From Sedimentisphaerales bacterium (GTDB lineage: Bacteria > Planctomycetota > Phycisphaerae > Sedimentisphaerales > Anaerobacaceae): DNA of 45,499 nt. Positions 33,640 through 40,925 of this stretch are shown here, in pieces. Both the position numbers and the translations under genes were made by a program. Each line of letters starts with the position of its first letter. Within the stretch, counting starts at the first letter, position 1. Location of the stretch: positions 1 to 45,499 of the forward strand of contig JANQHJ010000023.1 in NCBI GenBank assembly GCA_028282745.1, read 5' to 3'. The notes under the pieces were generated by a model. That model saw only the letters and a list, made by a program, of their open reading frames with translations. It made no database searches and had not been told where the DNA came from.

Positions 33640-34361
33640 TTCTGCATCCTGTCTTTATTGTCACCATTTGTGCCTATCCAACCATCAATCGTGACCATCA
33701 TATAGGTGTCGTAGTCAATATATTCGTTGCCGTATTTATCTCTTTTCTTTTTTGCAAGATATCTATGGGGCATAATCCTTTCACTTTGTGGTATTATAGA
33801 AAGGGGCTTGGCATTTTTAGTTACATACCAGCCAACAGGACTTGGCGTATAATAAACAACATTATCATTCACCAAAAGGGAATACGGATGTTTACTTTGC
33901 AGGGTCGAAAATTTGTTCTTAGACAGAATGCCAGCGATAGAGAAAGCATATGTGCAACGATAATCTTTCAGCCATTTCATACCAAGATCAGGACATATCC
34001 AGACATCACTGTCATAAGGGATATACCCAAGATTTTCAAACAAAGCATTTAAACCGAATGTTTCCGGTAAACCGCGGCGGTCATATTTAGCTCTATATCC
34101 TTTGGCTGCTCTAAATCCCCAATGTCCGCCAAGTGAAGGAGTTCTTTCCGCAGAAGGCAGCCAATCATCATTATCATTTGCATACATAACCTCCGCAAGA
34201 TACAGACTTCTAAGGTTAGTTTTACACTTCAGCGCCTTTGTTTGGGATTTGGCTCGGCCAAGTACTGGCACCGCGATCGACATCAGCAATGCGATAATAC
34301 TGATAACAACTAACAACTCAATTAATGTAAATCCCTTTTTTTGTTCTTTAAGGTAATTCAT
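33636..34361 (-). CDS. Type II secretion/prepilin-like protein
   Basis: A 241-residue protein with a class III (prepilin) signal: a basic leader, then KKG|FTLIELLVVISIIALL with cleavage after G10 and the conserved Glu at +5 of the mature form (E15). The remainder (LKCKTNLRSLYLAEVMYANDNDDWLP, later VWICPDLGM) is typical of the greatly expanded planctomycete family of pseudopilin-like proteins. Export would use a prepilin peptidase and a type II/IV system encoded elsewhere. It lies 34 bases after the 736-residue secreted protein gene and overlaps the next gene by four bases, so it heads or joins the MoxR/vWA run. Confidence 0.88.
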   Translation of the reverse strand: MNYLKEQKKGFTLIELLVVISIIALLMSIAVPVLGRAKSQTKALKCKTNLRSLYLAEVMYANDNDDWLPSAERTPSLGGHWGFRAAKGYRAKYDRRGLPETFGLNALFENLGYIPYDSDVWICPDLGMKWLKDYRCTYAFSIAGILSKNKFSTLQSKHPYSLLVNDNVVYYTPSPVGWYVTKNAKPLSIIPQSERIMPHRYLAKKKRDKYGNEYIDYDTYMMVTIDGWIGTNGDNKDRMQK

Positions 34362-34395
34362 ACGTCTATTTCAATCTTTGCTAAATACCCTGATT

Positions 34396-36606
34396 TTATT
34401 TTAACCAGAATGAAGTCAACAGCCTTAGATCCGCACTATCAACATCACCATCGAAGTCAAAATCACCTTGTGAAAAATCTTTAATATCACCTGCCGGGAT
34501 ACTTGTATTGTAATTCTTTGCTAACCTTGCAAAGTCGTAAAGGTTGTAGCTGTTTAGCCATGAAGAAGACAATAATGCCAGATCCTCAATATCAATATTA
34601 CCATCACCGCTAAAATCACCTTTTATGAAATTACTTACTGTATAATTTGCGGCAAATGCAGCATAATCAATTAAGTTGACATTGCCATCAAGATTTGCAT
34701 CCCCGGCGGGAATGAACTGATAAAGCAATTGAGCGTCCGCATCTGTAACAGCTTTTTCCTGAAAATAGAGCTTATTTTTTTCGATAGAATAGTTCCCTGG
34801 CGGCAGAGTCCCGACAAGTTCGTCCGGAACCGGCAAACCTGTATCATCGTCTATAAGCACACAACGATACATTATATTGCCCGATATGTCACAATTGATG
34901 TAATTTGAGTTCGCATCAAAAATCCCAGGCATCAGATCTGGATGACTGGAATAATTCGGATCGTCACTGTATATTGGATCAAGCCATCTATCATTATTGA
35001 GCCTTTGGTCTCTGAATATCCTGAGGTCAACTATATCAACTTCATTATCATGGTTAAAATCCAGTGACTCAAATATCTTCAAACCGCATGGTACCCTTAA
35101 AGGGGTGCTGCGAAAAGTTATCATTTCTTTACCAAACAAATTTGTATAATGCTGAAACGCTCCCATCGCACCAGTACTGCCGCTTTCTGATACTCCATTT
35201 GAAAAATGAAAATTCATGTGGTGCCCGCGATTGCTAACAGAGTACAATCTACCGGCTGTATCATATTTATATAAGGCATATGAACCACGATACAAATAGC
35301 CACTGGCCGGCTTGACATAAATCGCGTTACCGGTATTGTAGAAATAGATATTACCGTTAGGATCAACGACAATATTTTTAATATCAATTAATGATACATC
35401 TTTCTCTATTGCTGCGGCATATACATTTGCATCCAAGACTGAATAGAGAGTCGGATTAACCTGATTATTGTCCACTATGCAACTTATTCCGCCTACATTT
35501 TCAGTTTCAGAGGCAAACAGTATTTGAACACCGTTTTCCGCGCCATCCGTAAAATCTCTTAAACTTGTATGAACCGTTGCCATTTCACAGTAATACATAC
35601 GGTTCTCGCGAGTATATTCACGTTTAATCCACTTCAGTTCATTATCTGCAAAATCAAACTTCCATATCCCATTGTAATACTTGAAATCACAAGGATCGTT
35701 TTCATTATATGATGGATTTACTGTAAAACCGGCGAAGTATATCGCACTTGAATCAGGAGCCCATACCGCCTGGCGGCCATAATTAAAATATATTGCAGAA
35801 GAGGCCTCTGGAATTGTATCAAGTATCATATGACCGGTAACTAAAGGATAGAAAGTATCAGTCCAGTCCGTTTGATTATAAGCTCCATAAACAGGAGTTT
35901 GATTACCTAAGCCATCTTGTCCTGTATCATAATCCGGCTGTCTGTCGGTATATTCACCAATCTGCCGCAAGTCGCAAAGCAGCACGACTTTTCTATGTGT
36001 CTGAAAATCTGCTCCATCAATGCTCGTAACCAATGCCAACTGCCCAGGTTCATATGCAACGCCATTAAAAGTCAAAGCCGCTGGATTAAGTATGAAAGAA
36101 CCTGTGCGAAGCGAACCCCCAATAGCCACACTACAAATACCAGTGGAAAAATCCGGATCGCCCGAAGCAACTCTGCCAAGATCGGATTCTGTTGCGTAAA
36201 TGATAGAAGTGCCGACCAAATTGTTAATACCCGCATTACTGACATCCGAATCGACATAATCTCCAAAACCATTATAAAAACTCGTCCAACTGTAACCATC
36301 AAAATGGTCGAACCAGCCCGAACCATTAACACCTAAAGTAAATTTACGTAATGACTGTGTTGCGCCAAAATTCATCGACCAGAATTCGTATGGCCCATTA
36401 TTGGGATCATAAGACTCACCCTCAATGTATTCATAATCGTTAGTTTTGAATGCGTAGGCTCCGGTTAAAGATGACCCCGTAACACCAGGCGCACCGGTTC
36501 CGGAAGCATGTATAGGCTCCATCAACTTGTAAAAATGGTCAGGGCTATGAGACCATGCAGTACTGACTAAAACAAGAATCAGAAGATGTCGAAATATAAT
36601 CTTCAT
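34396..36606 (-). CDS. Large secreted protein with C-terminal dockerin-like repeats
   Basis: About 736 residues, starting at ATG 36606, which directly opens a signal peptide (MKIIFRHLLILVLVSTAWS); the GTG four codons earlier is less likely. The central part is beta-rich, with phrases such as FYYDTAG-type strands suggestive of a propeller, but I cannot name the family. The C-terminus contains Ca-loop repeats of the dockerin type: SLDFNHDNEVDIVDLRIF, GDANLDGNVNLIDYAAFA, GDFSGDGNIDIEDLALLSS and GDFDFDGDVDSADLRLLTS. These D-x-D/N-x-D-G loops bind calcium in dockerins, and similar repeats end many planctomycete secreted proteins without a cellulosome. Extracellular; ligand unknown. It follows the HAF-repeat gene by 41 bases. 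Confidence 0.8.
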   Translation of the reverse strand: MKIIFRHLLILVLVSTAWSHSPDHFYKLMEPIHASGTGAPGVTGSSLTGAYAFKTNDYEYIEGESYDPNNGPYEFWSMNFGATQSLRKFTLGVNGSGWFDHFDGYSWTSFYNGFGDYVDSDVSNAGINNLVGTSIIYATESDLGRVASGDPDFSTGICSVAIGGSLRTGSFILNPAALTFNGVAYEPGQLALVTSIDGADFQTHRKVVLLCDLRQIGEYTDRQPDYDTGQDGLGNQTPVYGAYNQTDWTDTFYPLVTGHMILDTIPEASSAIYFNYGRQAVWAPDSSAIYFAGFTVNPSYNENDPCDFKYYNGIWKFDFADNELKWIKREYTRENRMYYCEMATVHTSLRDFTDGAENGVQILFASETENVGGISCIVDNNQVNPTLYSVLDANVYAAAIEKDVSLIDIKNIVVDPNGNIYFYNTGNAIYVKPASGYLYRGSYALYKYDTAGRLYSVSNRGHHMNFHFSNGVSESGSTGAMGAFQHYTNLFGKEMITFRSTPLRVPCGLKIFESLDFNHDNEVDIVDLRIFRDQRLNNDRWLDPIYSDDPNYSSHPDLMPGIFDANSNYINCDISGNIMYRCVLIDDDTGLPVPDELVGTLPPGNYSIEKNKLYFQEKAVTDADAQLLYQFIPAGDANLDGNVNLIDYAAFAANYTVSNFIKGDFSGDGNIDIEDLALLSSSWLNSYNLYDFARLAKNYNTSIPAGDIKDFSQGDFDFDGDVDSADLRLLTSFWLK

Positions 36607-36647
36607 AATTTCTCTCACTTTTCAAATCCTGATATAACATTTCCTTG

Positions 36648-38048
36648 TTAATCAGAAGAATTTAGTTCCTTCAGCCAGTCTTCTGTTAAAATTTTCAAAT
36701 CATTAACATCAATAAATCCACTTCCATCTATATCAGCATCCGGATATACAGATGAATCTTGCAGGTAATACTTACTTAAGAGAGCATAATCCGCAAAATT
36801 GACTTTGCCTTCATCAGTGATATCACCTTGCAGATAAGGTGTCAGAACAAATGAATGTGCCGGATCTGATATTGTTCTTCTCCCATCCAAATTATAATCG
36901 AACCAACCGGAAACGGCGATAATTCCGTTATCACTGATTGCCTCGGCTTGACTGAACCATCTTGGGCCGATACTTCCTGTATAGACATCGGCAGCAGCAT
37001 TAAGATTGATCATTCCCTCCACCTTTGACCAGATAAACGCGCAACGTTGACTTTTACTTGGATTATGGGCATACTCATATTCATAAGTACCACCAACTAC
37101 CTGCGAATTATTATTCATCGCACGTACATGCGTATATTCAAGAGCGGAACCAAAGAGCGTATATTCCTCAACATCAACCTGTCCGTTCTGATTGCTGTCC
37201 TCCCAGTAAAATCCATTAGCCTTGCCATATCCGTTTTCAGCTGCTCCGCAAATTGCTTTGCTATTATTAATTGTAATTGGTGAAATTTTATCGATTGTAA
37301 CAAAAACATTGAATTGCTCGTCAACATACCCCTGCGGCATTGGCATCAGCTGTAATTCATTGACATCATAAACACCATTGGAATCAAGGTCCGACCATAA
37401 ATAACCATTTATATCCTTAACTAAAGCTATATCACCATCGTCATTAATCGAGTTTGGAAAATATTCAAAGAAAAACTGCTTCTCCCCGGCTTCCGGCATA
37501 TTATTAGCATTTATGTCAGTCCAGACCCAGCCATAATAGTTATTGGCATCGTTGATGTCTCTGCTGAAACCGACAACCTGGCCATTGTTACTGATACATT
37601 CGGCCCAACCATAACCAAAGTTTGGTTCGATAGAAATATTGATCATTTCACATGGATCGACAGATGCGTTATTATTAGCATCTGTAAAAAGAAAAGGCCT
37701 GTAGTTCCAGTTTTCATTAGCAATGCTGTTTCGGCCCACAACCTGACCTGCCTCATTAATACCGTAGCCGTTACCACCTTTTCCGTAAGTAAAATTACCT
37801 GCTAAGTTACCAAGATTGATAAAAGTTCCCGAATTTGCGTCATAAAGAAAAGGTTTCGAGTTACTGTCCGGTGCTGTCGGCATGCCGTGGCCGGCAACAT
37901 CACCGCTGTTATTAATACAATATCCTACAGATGGGATTATACCAGTACCTTCGGCCTGTTCCGACAAGTCGGTCACGCGGTAGCGAATTCCAGCATTAGC
38001 CAAAGAGGCCAATAAAAATATCGTGACAAAATAAATTATGTTTTTCAT
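36648..38048 (-). CDS. Secreted HAF-repeat protein with dockerin-like tail
   Basis: A 466-residue protein with a signal peptide (about 1-19). It carries repeated HAF-type units, each with a short G-x-[GN]-N-x-x-G-x-V-x-G core: GYCINNSGDVAGHG, GYGINEAGQVVGRN, AECISNNGQVVGFS, SINDDGDIALV, AINNNSQVVGGT-like and AISDNGIIAVSG. Such repeats form a beta-propeller-like exported domain of unknown function. The last 60 residues hold two dockerin-like loops (GDITDEGKVNFADYALLSK and DIDGSGFIDVNDLKILTED). The ribosome site is AAAGG. The start lies only about 20 bases after a terminator-like hairpin that ends the PEP-CTERM gene. Confidence 0.85.
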   Translation of the reverse strand: MKNIIYFVTIFLLASLANAGIRYRVTDLSEQAEGTGIIPSVGYCINNSGDVAGHGMPTAPDSNSKPFLYDANSGTFINLGNLAGNFTYGKGGNGYGINEAGQVVGRNSIANENWNYRPFLFTDANNNASVDPCEMINISIEPNFGYGWAECISNNGQVVGFSRDINDANNYYGWVWTDINANNMPEAGEKQFFFEYFPNSINDDGDIALVKDINGYLWSDLDSNGVYDVNELQLMPMPQGYVDEQFNVFVTIDKISPITINNSKAICGAAENGYGKANGFYWEDSNQNGQVDVEEYTLFGSALEYTHVRAMNNNSQVVGGTYEYEYAHNPSKSQRCAFIWSKVEGMINLNAAADVYTGSIGPRWFSQAEAISDNGIIAVSGWFDYNLDGRRTISDPAHSFVLTPYLQGDITDEGKVNFADYALLSKYYLQDSSVYPDADIDGSGFIDVNDLKILTEDWLKELNSSD

Positions 38049-38068
38049 AAGAAGCCTTTTCCGTTTTT

Positions 38069-38104
38069 AAAAAAGGTCCGGCTGAATATGGCCCCAGCCG
38101 GACC
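38069..38104 (-). terminator. Rho-independent terminator after the PEP-CTERM gene
   Basis: On the minus strand a perfect 10-base-pair GC-rich stem (GGTCCGGCTG at 38075-38084 against CAGCCGGACC at 38095-38104) with a 10-base loop is followed by six U residues (A-run at 38069-38074). It lies 20 bases past the PEP-CTERM stop and just before the HAF-repeat gene. Confidence 0.85.
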
Positions 38105-38124
38105 AGACACAAAGAAATCAATTA

Positions 38125-39165
38125 TTAACTTATACGCCTTCTCTTAAGTAAACCAAGTCCTCCGAAACCCAGAAGAACCAGTGTCATCGGTTCAGGTACA
38201 GCGTAATAACCTTTGTCAGCCGCTGCAAAAGATGTCCAGCCGATGTTGCCGTCATACCACGACAGCTGTGCAACATTATCGGTTCCAGCTGGGCCAGCTA
38301 TAAGCTCACCCTCAGTGAGTACAAAAGCTAATGTATTAGCTGCGTCATTAGGATCGAACGACATGATGCCGTCTGAAGTGCTCTCATAAAAATAAACTAA
38401 TCCGTCCGGAGCTGCAAATATATCACCAAACCCGGCCGCAGATTCACCTGTTACAGCTGTGATCTGTACTGTTGACAACAGTGTAGAACCACCTGTTCCG
38501 CTCCAACTGTATATTGAATCACTGGTAGTGCTGCCCCAGATCAGGTTTCCACTGCTATCAAATGCAATACCGCCGCTTACTTTGTCATTACCAGCGACCG
38601 CAGTCAGCTGGGCGTCAGTAATATATGTTTCTACAACACCCAAACCGTTAGTTCTCAAAATGCTGTCTGACTTACCCTCATAGAAATAGTGTTCTCCGCT
38701 TGGACCGACAGTTGTTGGTGAAAGCAGTTGAGAACTGGTCTGCCCTGTGTGTGCGATAATTTGTGATGCGGAAACATACTCCGTTATTGCACCTGTGTTT
38801 TTGTTGACACGCCAAACCGAATCTGTAAAGCTATCACCAAACTGCAGGTAATCTCCTGAGATCATAAAACCGTAAAATCCTGTAAAGCTTGTATTACCAC
38901 TACCGCTACCAAGTGCCCAGCCTGTACTATTCATTACCATAGAAGTTGACGGCGATGTACCAACACCTGTTGTCTTTGTGATGTGGCCGTCGCCTGCTAG
39001 ATGACTGTAAGCTGTACCGTCAGTATCAAAAACGGTTGCATAATGCTGTGAGGAACCTTCCAAATTGACCTGAGCGTTCGTCAATATCTTTGAGTAAGAT
39101 GCCTGAACATTCGGGACGACTGCCAATAAAACTGCAATAACTAAAATAATTGTTTTTTTCATCAT
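38125..39165 (-). CDS. PEP-CTERM sorting-domain protein
   Basis: A 346-residue secreted protein. The signal peptide is about residues 1-23 (MMKKTIILVIAVLLAVVPNVQA). The body has about five repeats of a beta-propeller-like unit (VWRVNKNTGAI, HYFYEGKSDSILRTNGLG, YSWSGTGGSTLLSTVQ, YFYESTSDGIMSFD). The C-terminus is a textbook PEP-CTERM signal: VPEPMTLVLLGFGGLGLL followed by the basic KRRR. This signal is recognised by an exosortase, which is not encoded in this window. The start has AGGAG four bases before ATG. A strong terminator follows, so it is probably a single-gene unit. Ligand unknown. Confidence 0.9.
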   Translation of the reverse strand: MMKKTIILVIAVLLAVVPNVQASYSKILTNAQVNLEGSSQHYATVFDTDGTAYSHLAGDGHITKTTGVGTSPSTSMVMNSTGWALGSGSGNTSFTGFYGFMISGDYLQFGDSFTDSVWRVNKNTGAITEYVSASQIIAHTGQTSSQLLSPTTVGPSGEHYFYEGKSDSILRTNGLGVVETYITDAQLTAVAGNDKVSGGIAFDSSGNLIWGSTTSDSIYSWSGTGGSTLLSTVQITAVTGESAAGFGDIFAAPDGLVYFYESTSDGIMSFDPNDAANTLAFVLTEGELIAGPAGTDNVAQLSWYDGNIGWTSFAAADKGYYAVPEPMTLVLLGFGGLGLLKRRRIS

Positions 39166-39300
39166 TTTTCTCCTATTCTACTTCTTCTAACTTCACTCTC
39201 CTCAAATCCCTGAGACTAAAAACAGTCCATTTGAAGATTAACAACACGTTGCTTTATATTTAATCTGTCCTGCCACACCTCCTCTCTTTTCGGCTTGCAT
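39166..39300. other. Leader region of the PEP-CTERM gene
   Basis: Contains the AGGAGAAAA ribosome site next to the ATG at 39165 and a pyrimidine-rich stretch. I see no clear promoter, riboswitch or gene here. Confidence 0.5.
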
Positions 39301-39346
39301 AAAAAAAGAAAGCAATAGAAATTAGTCATAATGACTTTCTATTGCT
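39301..39346 (-). terminator. Rho-independent terminator after the DtxR-type regulator gene
   Basis: AGCAATAGAA (39311-39320) pairs perfectly with TTCTATTGCT (39337-39346), with a further inner pairing of AGTCAT and ATGACT. On the minus strand it is followed by a U-rich tract (39301-39310, complement TTCTTTTTTT). It lies about 120 bases past the regulator stop at 39467; the bases between hold nothing recognisable. Confidence 0.8.
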
Positions 39347-39466
39347 ACCTGGCTGGCTTTCAAATGGCTTGCTTGGCTGCAAGTTAAAATATGAATTTTA
39401 GTTTTTGTTCTTTAATTTTTATCAGTAAATATACCTCTTTATCTATATGCATTTTTACATCAACAG

Positions 39467-39928
39467 CTAACTCGTAACATATTGATTATTCTTTTCATAA
39501 TAACTATGGAAATTTTCGATCATATCACTGCCGCATTGTGGGCATGATTTTAAGTATTCAGTAAAGGATATGAGTCGGCTAAGAAGCTTATCGGTAATCA
39601 CATGCTCTATCTTACACGCTCCGGTTTCAGCCTCTTTAGCATCAGCTCCGAGAATATCAATAAAAAAAGATTTAAGCTTTTCATGTTTGCGGATGACCTC
39701 TTTCGCTTTTTCAAGGCCTTTATCGGTAAGAGTAATGATCCCGTATGGTTTATAGTTTACAAGTTCTGCTTTGGCCAGGGCCTGCAGTGCAGTCGTAACC
39801 GAACCGGCTTTGACACCGAGATACTCGGAAATATTCTTAACACGTACCCCGCCTTTATCAGAGACTATGTTAGAAATCGCCTCAAGATAATCTTCCATAC
39901 TGGCACTTAATTTTGATGGTTTAGACAT
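39467..39928 (-). CDS. DtxR/IdeR-type metal-dependent transcriptional regulator
   Basis: A 153-residue two-domain regulator without a C-terminal FeoA/SH3 domain. An N-terminal winged helix (SMEDYLEAIS, VRVKNISEYLGVKAGSVTTAL) is followed by a dimerisation/metal-binding domain. Candidate metal ligands are D13, E16, H82 and the GACKIEHV motif with C105, E108 and H109. A Cys at the 105 position is the iron-type pattern of DtxR/IdeR, whereas MntR has an acidic residue there. C129 and C132 (SCPQCG) near the end are extra. The promoter and a candidate operator are visible upstream (39959-39987), consistent with iron-dependent autoregulation. The ribosome site AAGGGG is good. Confidence 0.92.
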   Translation of the reverse strand: MSKPSKLSASMEDYLEAISNIVSDKGGVRVKNISEYLGVKAGSVTTALQALAKAELVNYKPYGIITLTDKGLEKAKEVIRKHEKLKSFFIDILGADAKEAETGACKIEHVITDKLLSRLISFTEYLKSCPQCGSDMIENFHSYYEKNNQYVTS

Positions 39929-39958
39929 ACAAACCCCTTAAGTAATTAGTAAAAACTA

Positions 39959-39987
39959 ATAATATAAGGTGAGCCTTAAATTGTCAA
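39959..39987 (-). promoter_or_regulatory. Promoter of the DtxR-type gene with operator-like palindrome in its spacer
   Basis: Reading the minus strand: TTGACA (39987-39982), a 17-base spacer and TATTAT (39964-39959). The spacer contains TAAGG-CTCA-CCTTA (plus-strand 39965-39978), an imperfect palindrome resembling the core of IdeR/DtxR boxes. A repressor bound here would block RNA polymerase. Confidence 0.7.
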
Positions 39988-40171
39988 CCCTAAATCTTTT
40001 TTTTTAAGCAAAAAATTGTGTGTGCGGAATGTATATACTTTTAACATAAAAGGTTATGAAAAAAAAGCAGGTTTCTTAAAGTGTTGCTGATTCTTTTCAA
40101 ACAATCCTGCGGTATTCAGTATTTGATTGATTTAAAGAACCTCGGATAACGCGATAAGAAATCCTTATTAA

Positions 40172-40185
40172 TGAGGCTCACCTGA
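40172..40185. promoter_or_regulatory. Second copy of the DtxR-box-like sequence, upstream of the ferredoxin gene
   Basis: TGAGGCTCACCTGA on the plus strand. Its core AGGCTCACCT (40174-40183) is the exact reverse complement of the core in the dtxR-like promoter (39967-39976). It lies about 130 bases before the ferredoxin start. I could not identify a clear -35/-10 pair around it. Nothing else in 39988-40314 looks like a gene. Confidence 0.55.
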
Positions 40186-40314
40186 TTTTTTTAGCAAATC
40201 TTTCATCGTACTTTTAATCGTTTTTTAGATGGAATTCTTTTTGTAAACAGTGAGTCGTTATGTATTATTAATTTGTAAATACTCTTTTAAAACTTAATTT
40301 TAGGAGGCTCAAAG

Positions 40315-40485
40315 ATGTCAGCAGTAGTAGATCAAAATACTTGCAATGGATGTAAGGCATGTGTGGACATCTGCCCGGTTGAAGCTATCACAATGCAGAA
40401 TGAAAAAGCACTAATTGATGCTGAAAAGTGTACTGATTGTGAGGCTTGTGTTGGCGAATGCCCTGTCGAAGCGATCTCAATGTAA
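40315..40485 (+). CDS. 2[4Fe-4S] ferredoxin (56 residues)
   Basis: A short gene below common length cut-offs. ATG 40315 is preceded by AGGAGG (40302-40307), a near-perfect ribosome site. The product has two clusters of the bacterial ferredoxin type: CNGCKACVDICPVEAI and CTDCEACVGECPVEAI, each C-x2-C-x2-C-x3-C-P, and no extra domains. It is a soluble low-potential electron carrier, fitting an anaerobic or fermentative lifestyle. It is divergent from the DtxR-type regulator and downstream of a DtxR-box-like site, so iron-responsive expression is plausible. Whether it serves the polyferredoxin at 20083-21264 is not known. Confidence 0.95.
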   Translation: MSAVVDQNTCNGCKACVDICPVEAITMQNEKALIDAEKCTDCEACVGECPVEAISM

Positions 40486-40925
40486 ATTCGTAAACAATAT
40501 CTAATCAAAAATAAGAACATCTTTACAATGTGATTAACTTTTCATTAGAGCAGAATTGTATATGTTATTTTTGTAAACTCCAACTAAGACAAGTCAAACA
40601 TTTTTAGCACTTCCGAACATTATCTGAATACTTACAGTTAAACCGTTTTTGCCAGCCTCAAGTAATGACTTTAGCCACCTTCAATAAACCAAAGCCCTCA
40701 CACCTTCCCGCCTGTAAACCGTTGTTAATGCTTTATTGACAGCTACTTATCAAAAAGCGTATTTAGGCTGTCAATCCGATGCTCAAAAAGAACAGGTGAA
40801 CAGTAGATAGGTGATAGTAGAACAAAAAACTGTTTCTGCTAACCTGCGGTCTGCTGATCAACTCTCTACTGTTCAAAAAAATTAGGCCCGATGAGAACAC
40901 GCAGTATTAATTCTTTCAGCTTGTT
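40486..40925. other. Non-coding gap with a hairpin and repeat copy B
   Basis: About 440 bases. Positions 40735-40775 form a perfect 9-base inverted repeat (ATTGACAGC and GCTGTCAAT, 23-base loop). Repeat copy B begins four bases later. The first 250 bases show no gene or clear terminator for the ferredoxin. Confidence 0.6.
40779..40880. repeat. Dispersed hairpin repeat, copy B
   Basis: The ends match copy A (13308-13390): ATGCTCAAAAAGAACAG at the left and AACTCTCTACTGTTCAAAAAA at the right. Inside it, TGAACAGTAGA (40797-40807) and TCTACTGTTCA (40865-40875) are perfect reverse complements, so the element can fold into a long hairpin. It contains no gene. Confidence 0.65.
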
